From Jaapia argillacea MUCL 33604 (lineage: Eukaryota > Basidiomycota > Agaricomycetes > Jaapiales > Jaapiaceae), in NCBI GenBank assembly GCA_000697665.1, contig KL197732.1, forward strand, positions 246,316 to 310,315: DNA of 64,000 bases, in the 5' to 3' direction. Shown in pieces: positions 43,192-56,900 of this stretch. The translations under genes and the position numbers were made by a program. Within the stretch, counting starts at the first letter, position 1, and each line of letters starts with the position of its first letter. The notes beneath the pieces are model-generated. The model was given only the letters and a program-made list of their open reading frames with translations, searched no databases and was not told where the DNA came from.

Positions 43192-43376
43192 CGAAATGAT
43201 TTATCAAATCACCACCCCTCAACCTCGTCCCACACCCCCTGACATCACCTATCAAAGAACTTCGGTCCATAATCCAAGCTCAACTCAACTCCCTTAGCAA
43301 TGTTCCTACCTACCCCAACCATCAGGAGGGTGAGGGAAAGGAAAGCGAAACCACCCACAAGCATATATCCCGATCC
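43192..43376 (-). repeat. proximal copy of the 192-bp tandem duplication
   Basis: This unit holds the terminal exon used in the gene model (43309..43245), the preceding 49-nt intron and the end of the penultimate exon (donor GTGGGT at 43358). Confidence 0.85.
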
Positions 43377-45932
43377 TTTGTTCTCCATTTACCAATTTCA
43401 CTGGGGGGTCGGTCAGTCCATAACGCGTGTGACAGCAAGGGGAAGGAAAGGAAGGAGAAAGAGCGAACGAAGGCAGAAGGAACGAAACGAAACGAACGAA
43501 AGAAGGAAAGAAAACCCACTCTGAGCCCTACAATTAGCCTTCTTCGAATGATTGATATACCTCATCTCATTCCCCGCCAACGAACTATCAACACTAACAC
43601 CTTCATTCAACCCAAACAAATACGTCCTTCCCCTATGTCTCGCCACATCACTAAAAAATACACACACCTTCTTCAGCTTCCTTCCTTTCACCAACGAAGA
43701 AGGGGGGAGGGGGGAGGGGGAAGGGGGAGAAAAGCTTACTCGCGAGAATCGACTGTAGGTTCGTATATCAGTTCACCTATATATTCTATCCCCTCGTTCG
43801 TCAGTTATGAAGGGAAGGAAGGAAGGAAGGGGGACAGAGGCGCAAGGGGGACAGAGGGGAACACACCAGAGATGTAATCCCCGATTTTGGCAGGTTCGTC
43901 TAGGAATAATCCCATACCATACCCCATCCCGCTCTTCTTCGCCAAAGTACGTTTTGAGAGACCGCGTTGGATATGGGCGTTTTGGCATGGGTGGGTTTGG
44001 TCTGTGGGGTGGGTGTTAGGGTTAGAGGGGAATGGGGAAGAGGAGGGGAGGGGGGCTTGCCTCTGTTGGTTTGGTTGTAGGGAAGGAGTTGGTTTGGTTG
44101 AAAGATGGAGGGAAAGGGGAGAGGCGGACCTTGCATTACAACTCAGACATATTTCCGGATCACATTCCCTCCCCGCCCTCCTACAAACACACGAATCGGA
44201 ACCACAAACCGCAGTTCTCCTCCCATTATGACAATCACATCCTTTCCATCTGTTCTTACCTACACAACCCCGTCAGTCGTCCTCGAAATAGAATATGGGA
44301 GAGAGAGGGAGAGACGGACAGGTGGTGGGACATTGACAATTCCTTTGACACCGGGTGTTGTTAAATGCACAATGACAATGTTCGAGTGAGTGACCTGTGG
44401 AGGTGAGGTAGAATTGGTCGCAGGGACCTGAATGTCTACAGGGTTCTTTCCTGTCCAACCGCAGTCAGCTCGAAATGAAATCGAGTTGGGTGGGGTCGAC
44501 AAATGGGTGGAATCGAGGGAGGGGTCGGGGGACGTACGGAGGAGGAGGCAATCGATTCCGATCAGGTTTTAACTCTTTCTTCGGGGGTGCGTTACTGAAA
44601 TATCTGGATGCCAAGTCTGTTTCGACTGGCCGTTCGATTTCTTGCATGATTCGTAGTTTTTCTGTTGATACCTGCATCACATTATATGGTAAGTAGGATG
44701 CGAGTGAGAGTGGGATTGGGGGCGGAGGTACCTGGTAACATGGTTTGAGACATAATATCGCTAGGTCGCAGGGAGGTACGTCCCCACATAGTTGGAGTAT
44801 CGTGCGCAGTTCGTTGGATTCTTCTGCCGTCCACGATTCCGCCTCGTTCTCTTTTTCGCGGAGAAGTTGGAAGCAGTGGGGACCACAAGGAGCCTTCTGT
44901 GTCGGTTCGTCGGCGTTATCGAATGGAGGTAGTTTTGGTGGGGGCATAGGGTTCATCTCGACTACCAACGTGTTCAAGAGAGGGGTTGGGAGGAGAGAGG
45001 GAGAAGGGGCCTACTATGGACGTAACAATATGGGTCGATACAGTTTAGGTTCGGACAGAAATTCCGGAGTGATTTCGTCACGCGGTCATACAAGTCCTCA
45101 GCTTTAGGAGGACCGAAAGCTGAAAGTGGTAAATTTGAATTGAGGGTGAGTTGAGGCCATGCGGGCCAGTCACTTTATCGAGTTGGGGTTAGTAGGGTGA
45201 GCTTAGTGATGGGTGGTGAGGGCTTACCGCAGTTTACTCATGTGGAGGAGTCCTGGGGAGTTGATAGTTGGGAAGAGGGAGATGGGGAGTGTACCTGTTG
45301 ATTCGATTTGTTCGAGGGAGAGGTTGTAAGTGGTGTGAAGGCGGTGGATTGTTTCCATTACGATGACTTGCACTTTACAACAAAACTAGAGTTACTACAG
45401 CGAAGGGAAGGGACAGTAGGGAGGGCGTACGATCAGGATCGGGTAAATCTTGCCACGAGAGGTATTTGTACGCAGTTTGGTGGTCGATGAAGTCGAAGGA
45501 TGGGTCGTCCGCAAAGGGAAGGAAAGGCATGTTGTCCGGGTCGTCGCCGACGTGGATATTGCGGGAGAGGGGAGCTGAACCTTCGTATGCGTCGTGGGAT
45601 TGGAATACAGGGAGTTCGATGGTATAGGTGGGGATGTGAGTGGTTATGGAGTCGGCTTCGGGGTAATCAATGAATTGGAGTGTCTCGGGGTGCGAGTCTA
45701 GAGACCATTCGGAGAAGGCGGAGAGTACTTCGTTGTCGAGATCGAGGGGTGGAGGGGTCGTGGTACCCTCTGTGTGCTTCGCGGGGTTGCGAAGTAGGGA
45801 GTTGATCGCGGTTCGCGAGGCTGGTTGCTCCCATGCATAAAATTCCTCCCAAACTTGTCGGAGAACGGCTTGAATCAGTTCTGAACATTCATTTGTACCA
45901 TATTTTCTGTCCAGTCTTGATGAACCTTCCAT
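43245..45932 (-). CDS. E(z)/EZH2-like SET histone methyltransferase, copy 2
   Basis: Thirteen exons: 45932..45431, 45372..45295, 45252..45228, 45172..45015, 44961..44732, 44671..44538, 44450..44320, 44259..44130, 44060..43867, 43785..43740, 43650..43520, 43400..43359 and 43309..43245, giving 621 residues in consistent phase. The N-terminus has VWEEFYAWEQ and FLPFADDPSFD; the SANT-like segment SWTAEESNELRTILQL and CDLAILCLKPC; the CXC domain CRHSGPC, CHCAFNNTRCQRNC, KNRWKGCDC and ECDPEIC; SET has GYGMGLFLDEP, EYIGELIY, TYLFGLNEG, MRYINHSKKANC, VNGEQRIGIYA and LSLDYG. It is the probable H3K27 methyltransferase of PRC2. Upstream in-frame ATGs reach 46037. The introns near the 3' end carry GGAA-rich microsatellites. 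Confidence 0.87.
43401..43519. repeat. purine-rich GGAA/CGAA microsatellite within an intron
   Basis: The plus strand shows runs of GGAAGGAAAG and GAACGAAACG at about 43438..43512, inside the intron between the last SET exons of EZH2-like copy 2. A second GGAA run lies at about 43809..43830 in another intron of the same gene. Confidence 0.7.
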
Positions 45933-46306
45933 ACCGACGGCGACAAAGGTCAGTCCGAGTCCGTAAGTATGATCAGCCGGCAGGAGGACACGCGCAAATG
46001 AGGCGGCAAACACGGCCAAAGAACGCGTCGCGCCCATGTCACGGTCTGATGATTGCGCATTCCCTGAGCCAAGAATCTGCTAAACCAAGTATAACTCGCA
46101 GTTCAACTTGTTCCCATACCCCCAACTTTCCCTTTGCAAAATCATTGCTTGTTGAGACCTGAACGCGAAATTGTGAGTTGCGTTGCCTCAAATCTCGTGT
46201 GAAGCTCGTGGCGGGAATGATTCATCACTCATTTGAATCCCTTCAGCGCCAATCAGTCTCACCGTTACGTGCCAGAAATTTATCCCTTTACGGCAGCGCG
46301 TCTACA
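45933..46306. promoter_or_regulatory. divergent promoter region, EZH2-like copy 2 and RecQ helicase, with CCAAT box
   Basis: 374 bp between divergent starts. CCAATCA at 46249..46255, 52 nt upstream of the RecQ ATG, matches the NF-Y/Hap complex site. It is near enough to the start codon that it might lie in the 5' UTR. Confidence 0.4.
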
Positions 46307-49626
<3,320 letters not shown>

Positions 49627-49774
49627 AATAAGATAAGTACACTATGACAACTGTAGTCGACCGGGACGGACAATTGTACAACAACATATTTTATGGACAT
49701 TCGTGTTGGATACAGTCGAATAAGGATACTGATACAGTGTGTATTTATTTATCATCACAACCATAGTTCATGTC

Positions 49775-52700
49775 CTACATCCTGACGGTAGTTTGAGATG
49801 TATCCTGTCCTTGGGGGCGTTTCAGTGCGGAGCGAGGAAGCGGTTTGGGAATAAGACGGTGTTGCATGTCAATGCGTAAGCCAGCTTCGTTCTGCCATCC
49901 TTCACCGACCTCGGGGTAACCCTCAAGGTCGTCGGGATATTCTTCTCTGGCTTCGGGCAATCGAAACTTGCCACCATTGGTCCATAATTGATCACTGCGA
50001 ACAAGATAAATTAGTAACAACTTCGAGAAACACAACGAAGAGCGGAAGGTCACCCTCGACGATTGAACCATCCTTTCCTCCTCTGACTGGGAAGAATCGG
50101 TGAAGGGCAAATCAGGTTCTCACACCATCGGACCGTCCTTCCAGTATTCCCATCGCCAGTGGTATTCACTCTCCGTAACGTATGGTCCGTGGTGTCGACA
50201 CGAGGAGGTTTAGTATCAGAGTGTCTTCGAATCGGTGTGATAACGGTGCCATACTCGATGTGAGATGATTCGTTATCGACTGGCGCCGGAACAGCAGACT
50301 GGTAGACGGGAACGGGCTCGGCTTGGTCACGCGTGGGTCTTGAACCAGCTGCGAGGGCGGAAGTAGCGGATGGAGTAGTTTCGAGGCCGGGAGGGCCATA
50401 GCGATATGCTCGTTGCGAACCAGATTGACCACGAGAGCCAACGGAACTCTCGCTATCAGAGTTCACCACACCGGGTGGTTGCGCGAACGAACGATAATCC
50501 AATCGGGTTTCAACATTAGGCGGCGCTGATGGAGTGGAGAATGATTCTGAAGTTAGAGTAGAGGTCGGGTTCCCTGCAACTTGGTTCCTCGCCTCAGCGC
50601 CTGGAGCTCGAGGCTGGGAGTTTCCGCGGGTATCAAAACGAGTTTCGGTTTGGGGAGGAGGGTATGTGGAAGCTTGGTCTCTCCTCGTTCGCGGAACGGT
50701 GTTGTCGGAAGCCACGACGGCGCTGGGATATCCATTGGCACGGTACTCCGATCGATATTCATGAGTGGGTGGTGGTTGGTGTGAAGATGGTGGCTCGGAC
50801 GAACGCATATCCTCCCTTCTCGAGCGACTATCAGTCGTGGTCACCCTACCACCACTTCCCTGAACCACCTCCCGATAATCTGCTCGGCTTTCAACGTTCG
50901 ACGGAGCCGCAGAGTACGCACCCACAACTTCGGGAGAATGATGCGACACACTCCCCGCTCTCCTTCTCGAACTGGGCATATCAACAACCACATCTTGAGA
51001 GTTAGATGCCGCGACCTCCCTCCTCGAACGCGTATCGGAGTTCACTATTCCCACATCCCGATAATCCAAACGAGAATCAGGATAAGCGGTTGCTGGTGCT
51101 TGGGAAACACTTCCATTTCTTCTCCTCTCGGTGAGGTCGATAGTGGTAGGCGTGGGGATTGGTATATGCGCTTGATATCGGGTGGTACCAGCAGCATTAA
51201 CGCGGTCGCGGACTTCGGTCTCCGGGGTGGACGAAATCGTAACAGGAGGGACCAAGCCCGGTTGACTTCCACCATCCTTCCTCGAGCGTGTCCCACCGAC
51301 ATCAGAGTTCACCACCCCACCACTCAACCCCATCTCAGCATACACAACTTCATTGGAATGATGAGAAACCGATCCCGTTCTCCTCCTCGAACTTGGCATC
51401 TCAACGATAACTTCCTGAGTCGTAGACGTATGTGATGGATAGCGAGTGTTGGAAGCAGCGTTTCTATCTCGGGCGTCATTATTTGGGGTAATGGTGGTGG
51501 TGGAAGGCGCTGGAATGGGAATTGGAATTGGGACGTGCTGTATAGAGAAGCTTCCAGCCTCCCTCCTCACTCGTGTCCCACCAACACCATTATCAGAGTT
51601 CACCACCCCACCAGTCATCGGCACCTCCCGCTGATAATCTGACCGACTCTCAGAATAGGTAGCCACTCTTCGAGTCCCTGACACGTCATTGCTGTCCTGG
51701 GATGAGGGTAGGGTGGTAGGTGCTGGAGGGGGCACGTGAGGTGCATAACGGGGATTAGCGGTGTTACGATCTCGGATATCGGTCTCCGGAGTCGTCAAGA
51801 TCGGGGGTGCTTGGATGGGATCCCTCCTCGAACTTCTCCCTCCACCAACTCCGCCAACACTGTTATCAGAGATGGCCATCCCAACACCCTGTGCCACCTC
51901 ACGGTAATCAGTTCGACTCTCAGAGTAGGATGTAGGAGGTGGTGCGTGTGATGGATAACGCCGGTCTCGGAGATCGGTATCCGGGCTGGAAGTTAGGACT
52001 GGTGCTATGATGGGTTGGACGGGTTCCCTCCTCGAAGATCGTGTATCAGAGTTCACCACGCCTCCACTTGTGTTGGCAACTTGATTTAGTTCCCGGAGGT
52101 ACTCGATCCGACTTTCACCGTAGGTTGCTATGACTTCGGTGGGATGAAGTTGGGGCTGGGAGATACTCGTTGTTCGTCGCCTCGAACCTGGGTTTGTTGG
52201 GAGATCAGATGAAGGTGCGGTTGTGGGAGGGGATACGTAACGGGTGTTGGGGGCGCTGTTGGTGGTGGTGCGTTGGGGTTGAGCGTCGTTGGGGGTGGGT
52301 TCGGGTGGTCGGGATGTTGTGGACCTCGCGGAGCGTCCTCGTTTGAGGGTGTTTCGTTCCCTCTCCCTTTCTCTCTCTCGCTCTGACGACGCTGCTCTCG
52401 TCTCCGTATTCCGATGATCCAAATCAGTGACGACCTGGGTAGAGGGTTGGATGTGTGTTTGTTCATAGGGTTGCGCTTCTTGTGGTTGGTCTCGGGGATG
52501 AGTGGGGTGAGGACGGGAGGAGTTCCTTGAATGACCAAAAGACGGAGTGCGCGTGCGATGACGATGAGATATCGAACCCGAACCTGCCGAGTCTGTAGAT
52601 GAAGTAGCAGTGGAAACTGAGTCTGAAAGACTTGGGGCGGCAAGGACCGGACTGCCTTGAAAAGCTTTGGTAGTATCGAACGAAAATATAGAAGTAGTCT

Positions 52701-53263
52701 CGAAATGAGAATTAGGATTCTTATCGAAAGATTCGAAATGACCACTTGTCATTCGAGAATAATGAAAGTCGGCGATGGAACCACTCTCGCAAGCCATTGA
52801 ATCGACGCTGGATGTTGTGCGGATTTTGGTAGAGAGGAGAAGGTGGTGGTCGTATATAGCGTTAGGATTAGGATTAGGATTGACGACGTTTTCCGGAAAA
52901 GTGGTTGGTTGGGTGTAGGTGTACGAGGGGTGGGTTTGGGGGAGGTCGATCGGAGTGGGATCGGTGGTATGTGAGGGGGCGAAGGCGTAAGTGCGATCAG
53001 TTTCCGTGGTAGGGCGGGAGGAGATGGAGGTCGATAACGCGCGACCGTAGTCGAAGTCTGTCCTTGCGGACTCCGTACGAGGACGGGTTAGGACATTCGA
53101 AGTGTGCGAGGGGGCTGTTTGTTGGGTTTTTTGAAGCTAGAATGCCGAAGAATTCGTTACGTCAAACGACTAGCACAAAGACGGCCACACTCACCTTGCC
53201 CGAACGACCTTTCGAAGATGTTCTCGTCGTGGAATTAGTGCCCAAGCCCAGCGCGGACAACAT
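49775..53263 (-). CDS. serine/arginine-rich repeat protein of unknown function
   Basis: Three exons, 53263..53195, 53136..50054 and 49994..49775, give 1123 residues. The start MLSALGLGTNSTTRTSSKGR was chosen because the frame runs open from the exon 2 acceptor into the long frame, far upstream of the ATG at 52797. No known domain is seen. A Ser/Thr/Pro-rich N-terminal third has an ERERERERER run (about 52365..52385). Residues about 355-935 hold eight or nine degenerate repeats of 50-75 residues with the pattern ESR.DYREV then GVVNSD then SRRR, separated by Pro-rich linkers. The last 75 residues are acidic and conserved-looking (WTNGGKFRLPEAREEYPDD). Probably disordered; phosphorylation or cytoskeletal scaffolding would be guesses. 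Confidence 0.75.
50400..52140 (-). repeat. degenerate coding repeats, eight to nine units
   Basis: Units share an ESR-x-DYRE box, a (V)VNSD(N/T) box and an SRR(R/E) box. Spacing varies from about 50 to 75 codons, so they are old or under weak length constraint. Boundaries are approximate. Confidence 0.65.
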
Positions 53264-53983
53264 CGCAGGAGCGAGGAGTGGAGAGAAAGTACGTTGAAAA
53301 AAAGGGGCTAAAGGAAATTCATGGGATGCCAGAGGGTGAGAGGGTAATATGTCACGCAACATGAGGGATCCATGCACGACCCACTCCATTCACGCCTCCT
53401 CAATGAGTCTTGAAAACTCAAAGAAACTCTCGTGATCGGGAAGCTCAGGAAGCCATGCATGATCGAGAGGGTGGTTCTCTGATGCTCCGCGAGTCCGCAC
53501 AGTTTTATGACAGAGCATAAGTACTTATGGCAGTTGTCTGAGCAAAAAAAGCGCTGAGTGGGTTGGATTTGTGGAGGCTAGGACGCCCGCAACACGAGGT
53601 GGACTTGCCTGGAGGAATAACTCTGGAATGAAATGAAGTCGCTGGCTAGGGAGCCTGCGCCAAAGCTTGACTTCGCCTGCACTCGCTGCTGGTGCTGGCA
53701 TCGTGTACCCCGGGACCCTGCGAGTCGCGACGGATCACCGAACAAAGTTTCGGAGATGACATGAGGATAGTCGCAAGGCCTGGCAGTCACACTTTGGTCA
53801 CCAAGGTCACCAATTCACCTTGCTGTGACATCAAGTTCTTCTCCCCGCCATTTCGCTCTTGCTGTTTCCCTACCACGTCTCTGTTCCCGTGGAAGAGTTC
53901 TCGTATTTTTACTGGGAATTAGTGCACTGCGAAAGGGGGATACTGAATGCTAGGCTGAAATTAGCTTGCCATTGCCGTCAAAT
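53264..53983. promoter_or_regulatory. divergent promoter region, 720 bp, repeat protein and CFT1
   Basis: The largest gap in the window. Open frames present lack family resemblance. Nothing specific recognised. Confidence 0.4.
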
Positions 53984-56900
53984 ATGATGCAGGCTTTGCA
54001 CCAGGAACTCATACCTGCCAGCGGTATCGAGTATGCAACCAGTCTCAATCTAACACCCTCCACAATCACAGACCACGCTGTGCCAGCCCAGCCGAACAAC
54101 GCAGCACGCCACGAACTCACACCGCGCGTTCTCTGCAACGTCGTTGTCGCGCGTTCCAACCTTCTTCGCATATTTGAAGTCCGGGAGGAACCAGCTCCTA
54201 TTCTGGAAGGGGTCGAAGATGAGCGGGAAAAGAGGGGCAGAATGAGGAGAGGGACTGAGGCTGTGGAGGGCGAGATGGAGATGGACCAACAGGGAGAGGG
54301 TTTCGTCAATATGGGCGCTGTAAAGGTGACTTTGATAACCTTACCTTCACACCCAAAATGTCATTGCCACACAAACTCCTACCCACCCAAAAAAATCAAT
54401 TGATTTTCTCTCATTTGGTTGGATTTTTGAGTAGCAAGTGGACAATGACTGTCCTCTGAACCGAACGCTGACGAGCATTTTTCGTTATCCTCTTGTTCTA
54501 TCCAGTCTACCGGCCAGAACGATGCCAACCCGCAGCCCCCAACGATCACTCGTTTCTACTTTGTTCGCGAACACCGTTTGCATGGAATAGTGACAGGGTT
54601 GGATAGTGTCAAAATCATGGCCTCCCTCGATGACAAGTTGGATCGTCTCCTCGTCTCCTTCAAAGAAGCAAAGGTCCGCTCCCCTCTCCCTCCCCTCGGG
54701 CTTATCTTAGCCTCAAACTGATACACAATATCTTTAAGGTTGCGCTGTTGGAATGGTCAGATGCAGTGCACGACTTGATCACAGTTTCGATACACACATA
54801 CGAGCGTGCTCCTCAACTGGTACGTAACTCCCTCTTCGCTCCTATCCACTCAATTTCGCTCAACCCTTGCCCCCGCCCCTCACAGTTATCTTTGGATTCG
54901 TCTTTATTCCGCTCCGAACTCCGAGTCGACCCTTCATCGCGTTGCGCTGCGCTCTCCCTCCCAAATGACGCCATAGCTATCTTACCCTTTTACCAATCTC
55001 AAGCCGAACTGGATGTTATGGATCAGGACCAGGAACCAATTCAGGCCAGGTACGCTCCAAATCCAATCTCACTTACGCTTCGCGCTATATCTTATCAGTT
55101 TCTCACAATGCGCTTTCTATCTATTGTTAGGGACGTGCCTTATTCTCCAAGTTACATCCTTGACTTGAACGCGGACGTCGATGAACGGATACACAACCTA
55201 ATCGATTTCGTCTTTTTACCGGGGTTCAACAACCCAACCATAGCCCTCATCTGTCAACCTCAACAAACATGGACAGGGTACGTCTCTCTCACACATCCCC
55301 CTATCTACCCTACCTCAATGTCCCCCCTAGTCGGTTGAAAGAATACAAAGACACAGTCCGCCTATTCATCTTCACCCTCGACCTCATAACCCGTACCTAC
55401 CCAGTAATAACCATAGTCGACAACCTCCCATACGACTCCATCTCCCTCCTCCCCTGCGCCACATCCTTCGGCGGAGTCTTGGTCATAGCAGGAAACGCTG
55501 TACTTTACGTTGACCAAGCAGCGCGGAGGGTGGTGTTGCCAGTCAACGGATGGGCAGCACGGGTTAGCGAACTCCCCACTCTCCCTATCCCCACTTCCGC
55601 ACTGGAAGGAGGAGAAGAAAAGAGGAATTTAGAATTGGAAGGTTCTCGATCTGTTTTCGTCGATGACCGAACGGTATTCATCATCCTCCGAGATGGAACT
55701 GTTTACCCAATCGAGATTATCGTCGACGGAAAGACTGTATCGAAGTTGACTATGTCGAAAGCTTTGGCACAGACGACTATACCATCTGTTATCAAACGTA
55801 TACACGAGGAGCTTTTGCTTATTGGGAGTACGGCTGGTCCTTCGGTGTTGATGAAAGCTGCTAGGGTTGAAGAAGTTGTGGTTGGTGATGTTGATGATGA
55901 GCCTAGTGCTCCTGCTACTGTTGTTGACCAGAAGGATGCGATGGATTTGGATGATGACGATGATGGTACGTGTGCTCTCTCTTTCGTAAACAAGATTTGG
56001 TGTTTATATTTTTCATATTTGGTAGATATCTATGGCGCTGCGCCTGATGCTGCCCCTGCGTTGAACGGACATGCCAATGGTGTGGTGGATAGTATCAAGA
56101 CGAGATCTGTTATACACCTTTCGCTTTGTGACACCATACCGGGCCACGGTCCAATCTCTGACATCACTTTCAGCATGGCGAAGAACGGTGTATGCTGCTT
56201 CTACTTTTCTTATAACCCATCGAGCTGACTGTCTCTGGATTCCAGGATCGGTTTGTACCAGAACTAGTAGCAGCAACCGGAGTGGGGTCATTAGGCGGTT
56301 TCACTCTATTCCAAGTACGCTCAAATTTTTCTGTTATGTCGCACAATAATAACGACCTGGTGCTATTTTAGCGTGATCTCCCAACCCGGGTAAAGAGGAA
56401 ATTACATGCTATTGGTGGAGCAAGGGGTATGTGGGCACTCCCCGTCCGACAAGCAGTCAAAGTCAACGGGATATCCTACGAACGTCCTTCAAATCCCTTC
56501 CAATCTGAAAACGACACGGTCATCGTCAGTACTGATGCCAACCCATCTCCTGGTCTTTCCCGGGTACGTCAACTCTCCTTGCCTCTTCACGGGAGTTAGA
56601 CTTATGGTTGGCGATTTGAAGATTGCAAATAGGTCGACAAAGGCGGATATCACGATTACTACTAGGATACCTGGGACTACTATTGGAGCTGCGCCGTTTT
56701 TCCAACGGACGGCTATTCTTCATGTTATGACGAACTCCATTCGGGTACTCGAACCCGGTCCGTCTACCATTCCTTACATCTCGATTGGACTTCTTCACTC
56801 ACTTGCGATCGATCTCCAGATGGGTCCGAAAGGCAGATAATCAAAGATCTAGAGAATCAGATGACCCGCCCAAAGATTCGGCACTGCAGCATCAGCGACC

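Noticed and set aside
52860-52885. Telomere-like TTAGGA repeats
   Set aside because: Only three units, and on the minus strand they encode NPNPNPN in frame within the repeat-rich protein; this is coding low complexity, not a telomere relic.
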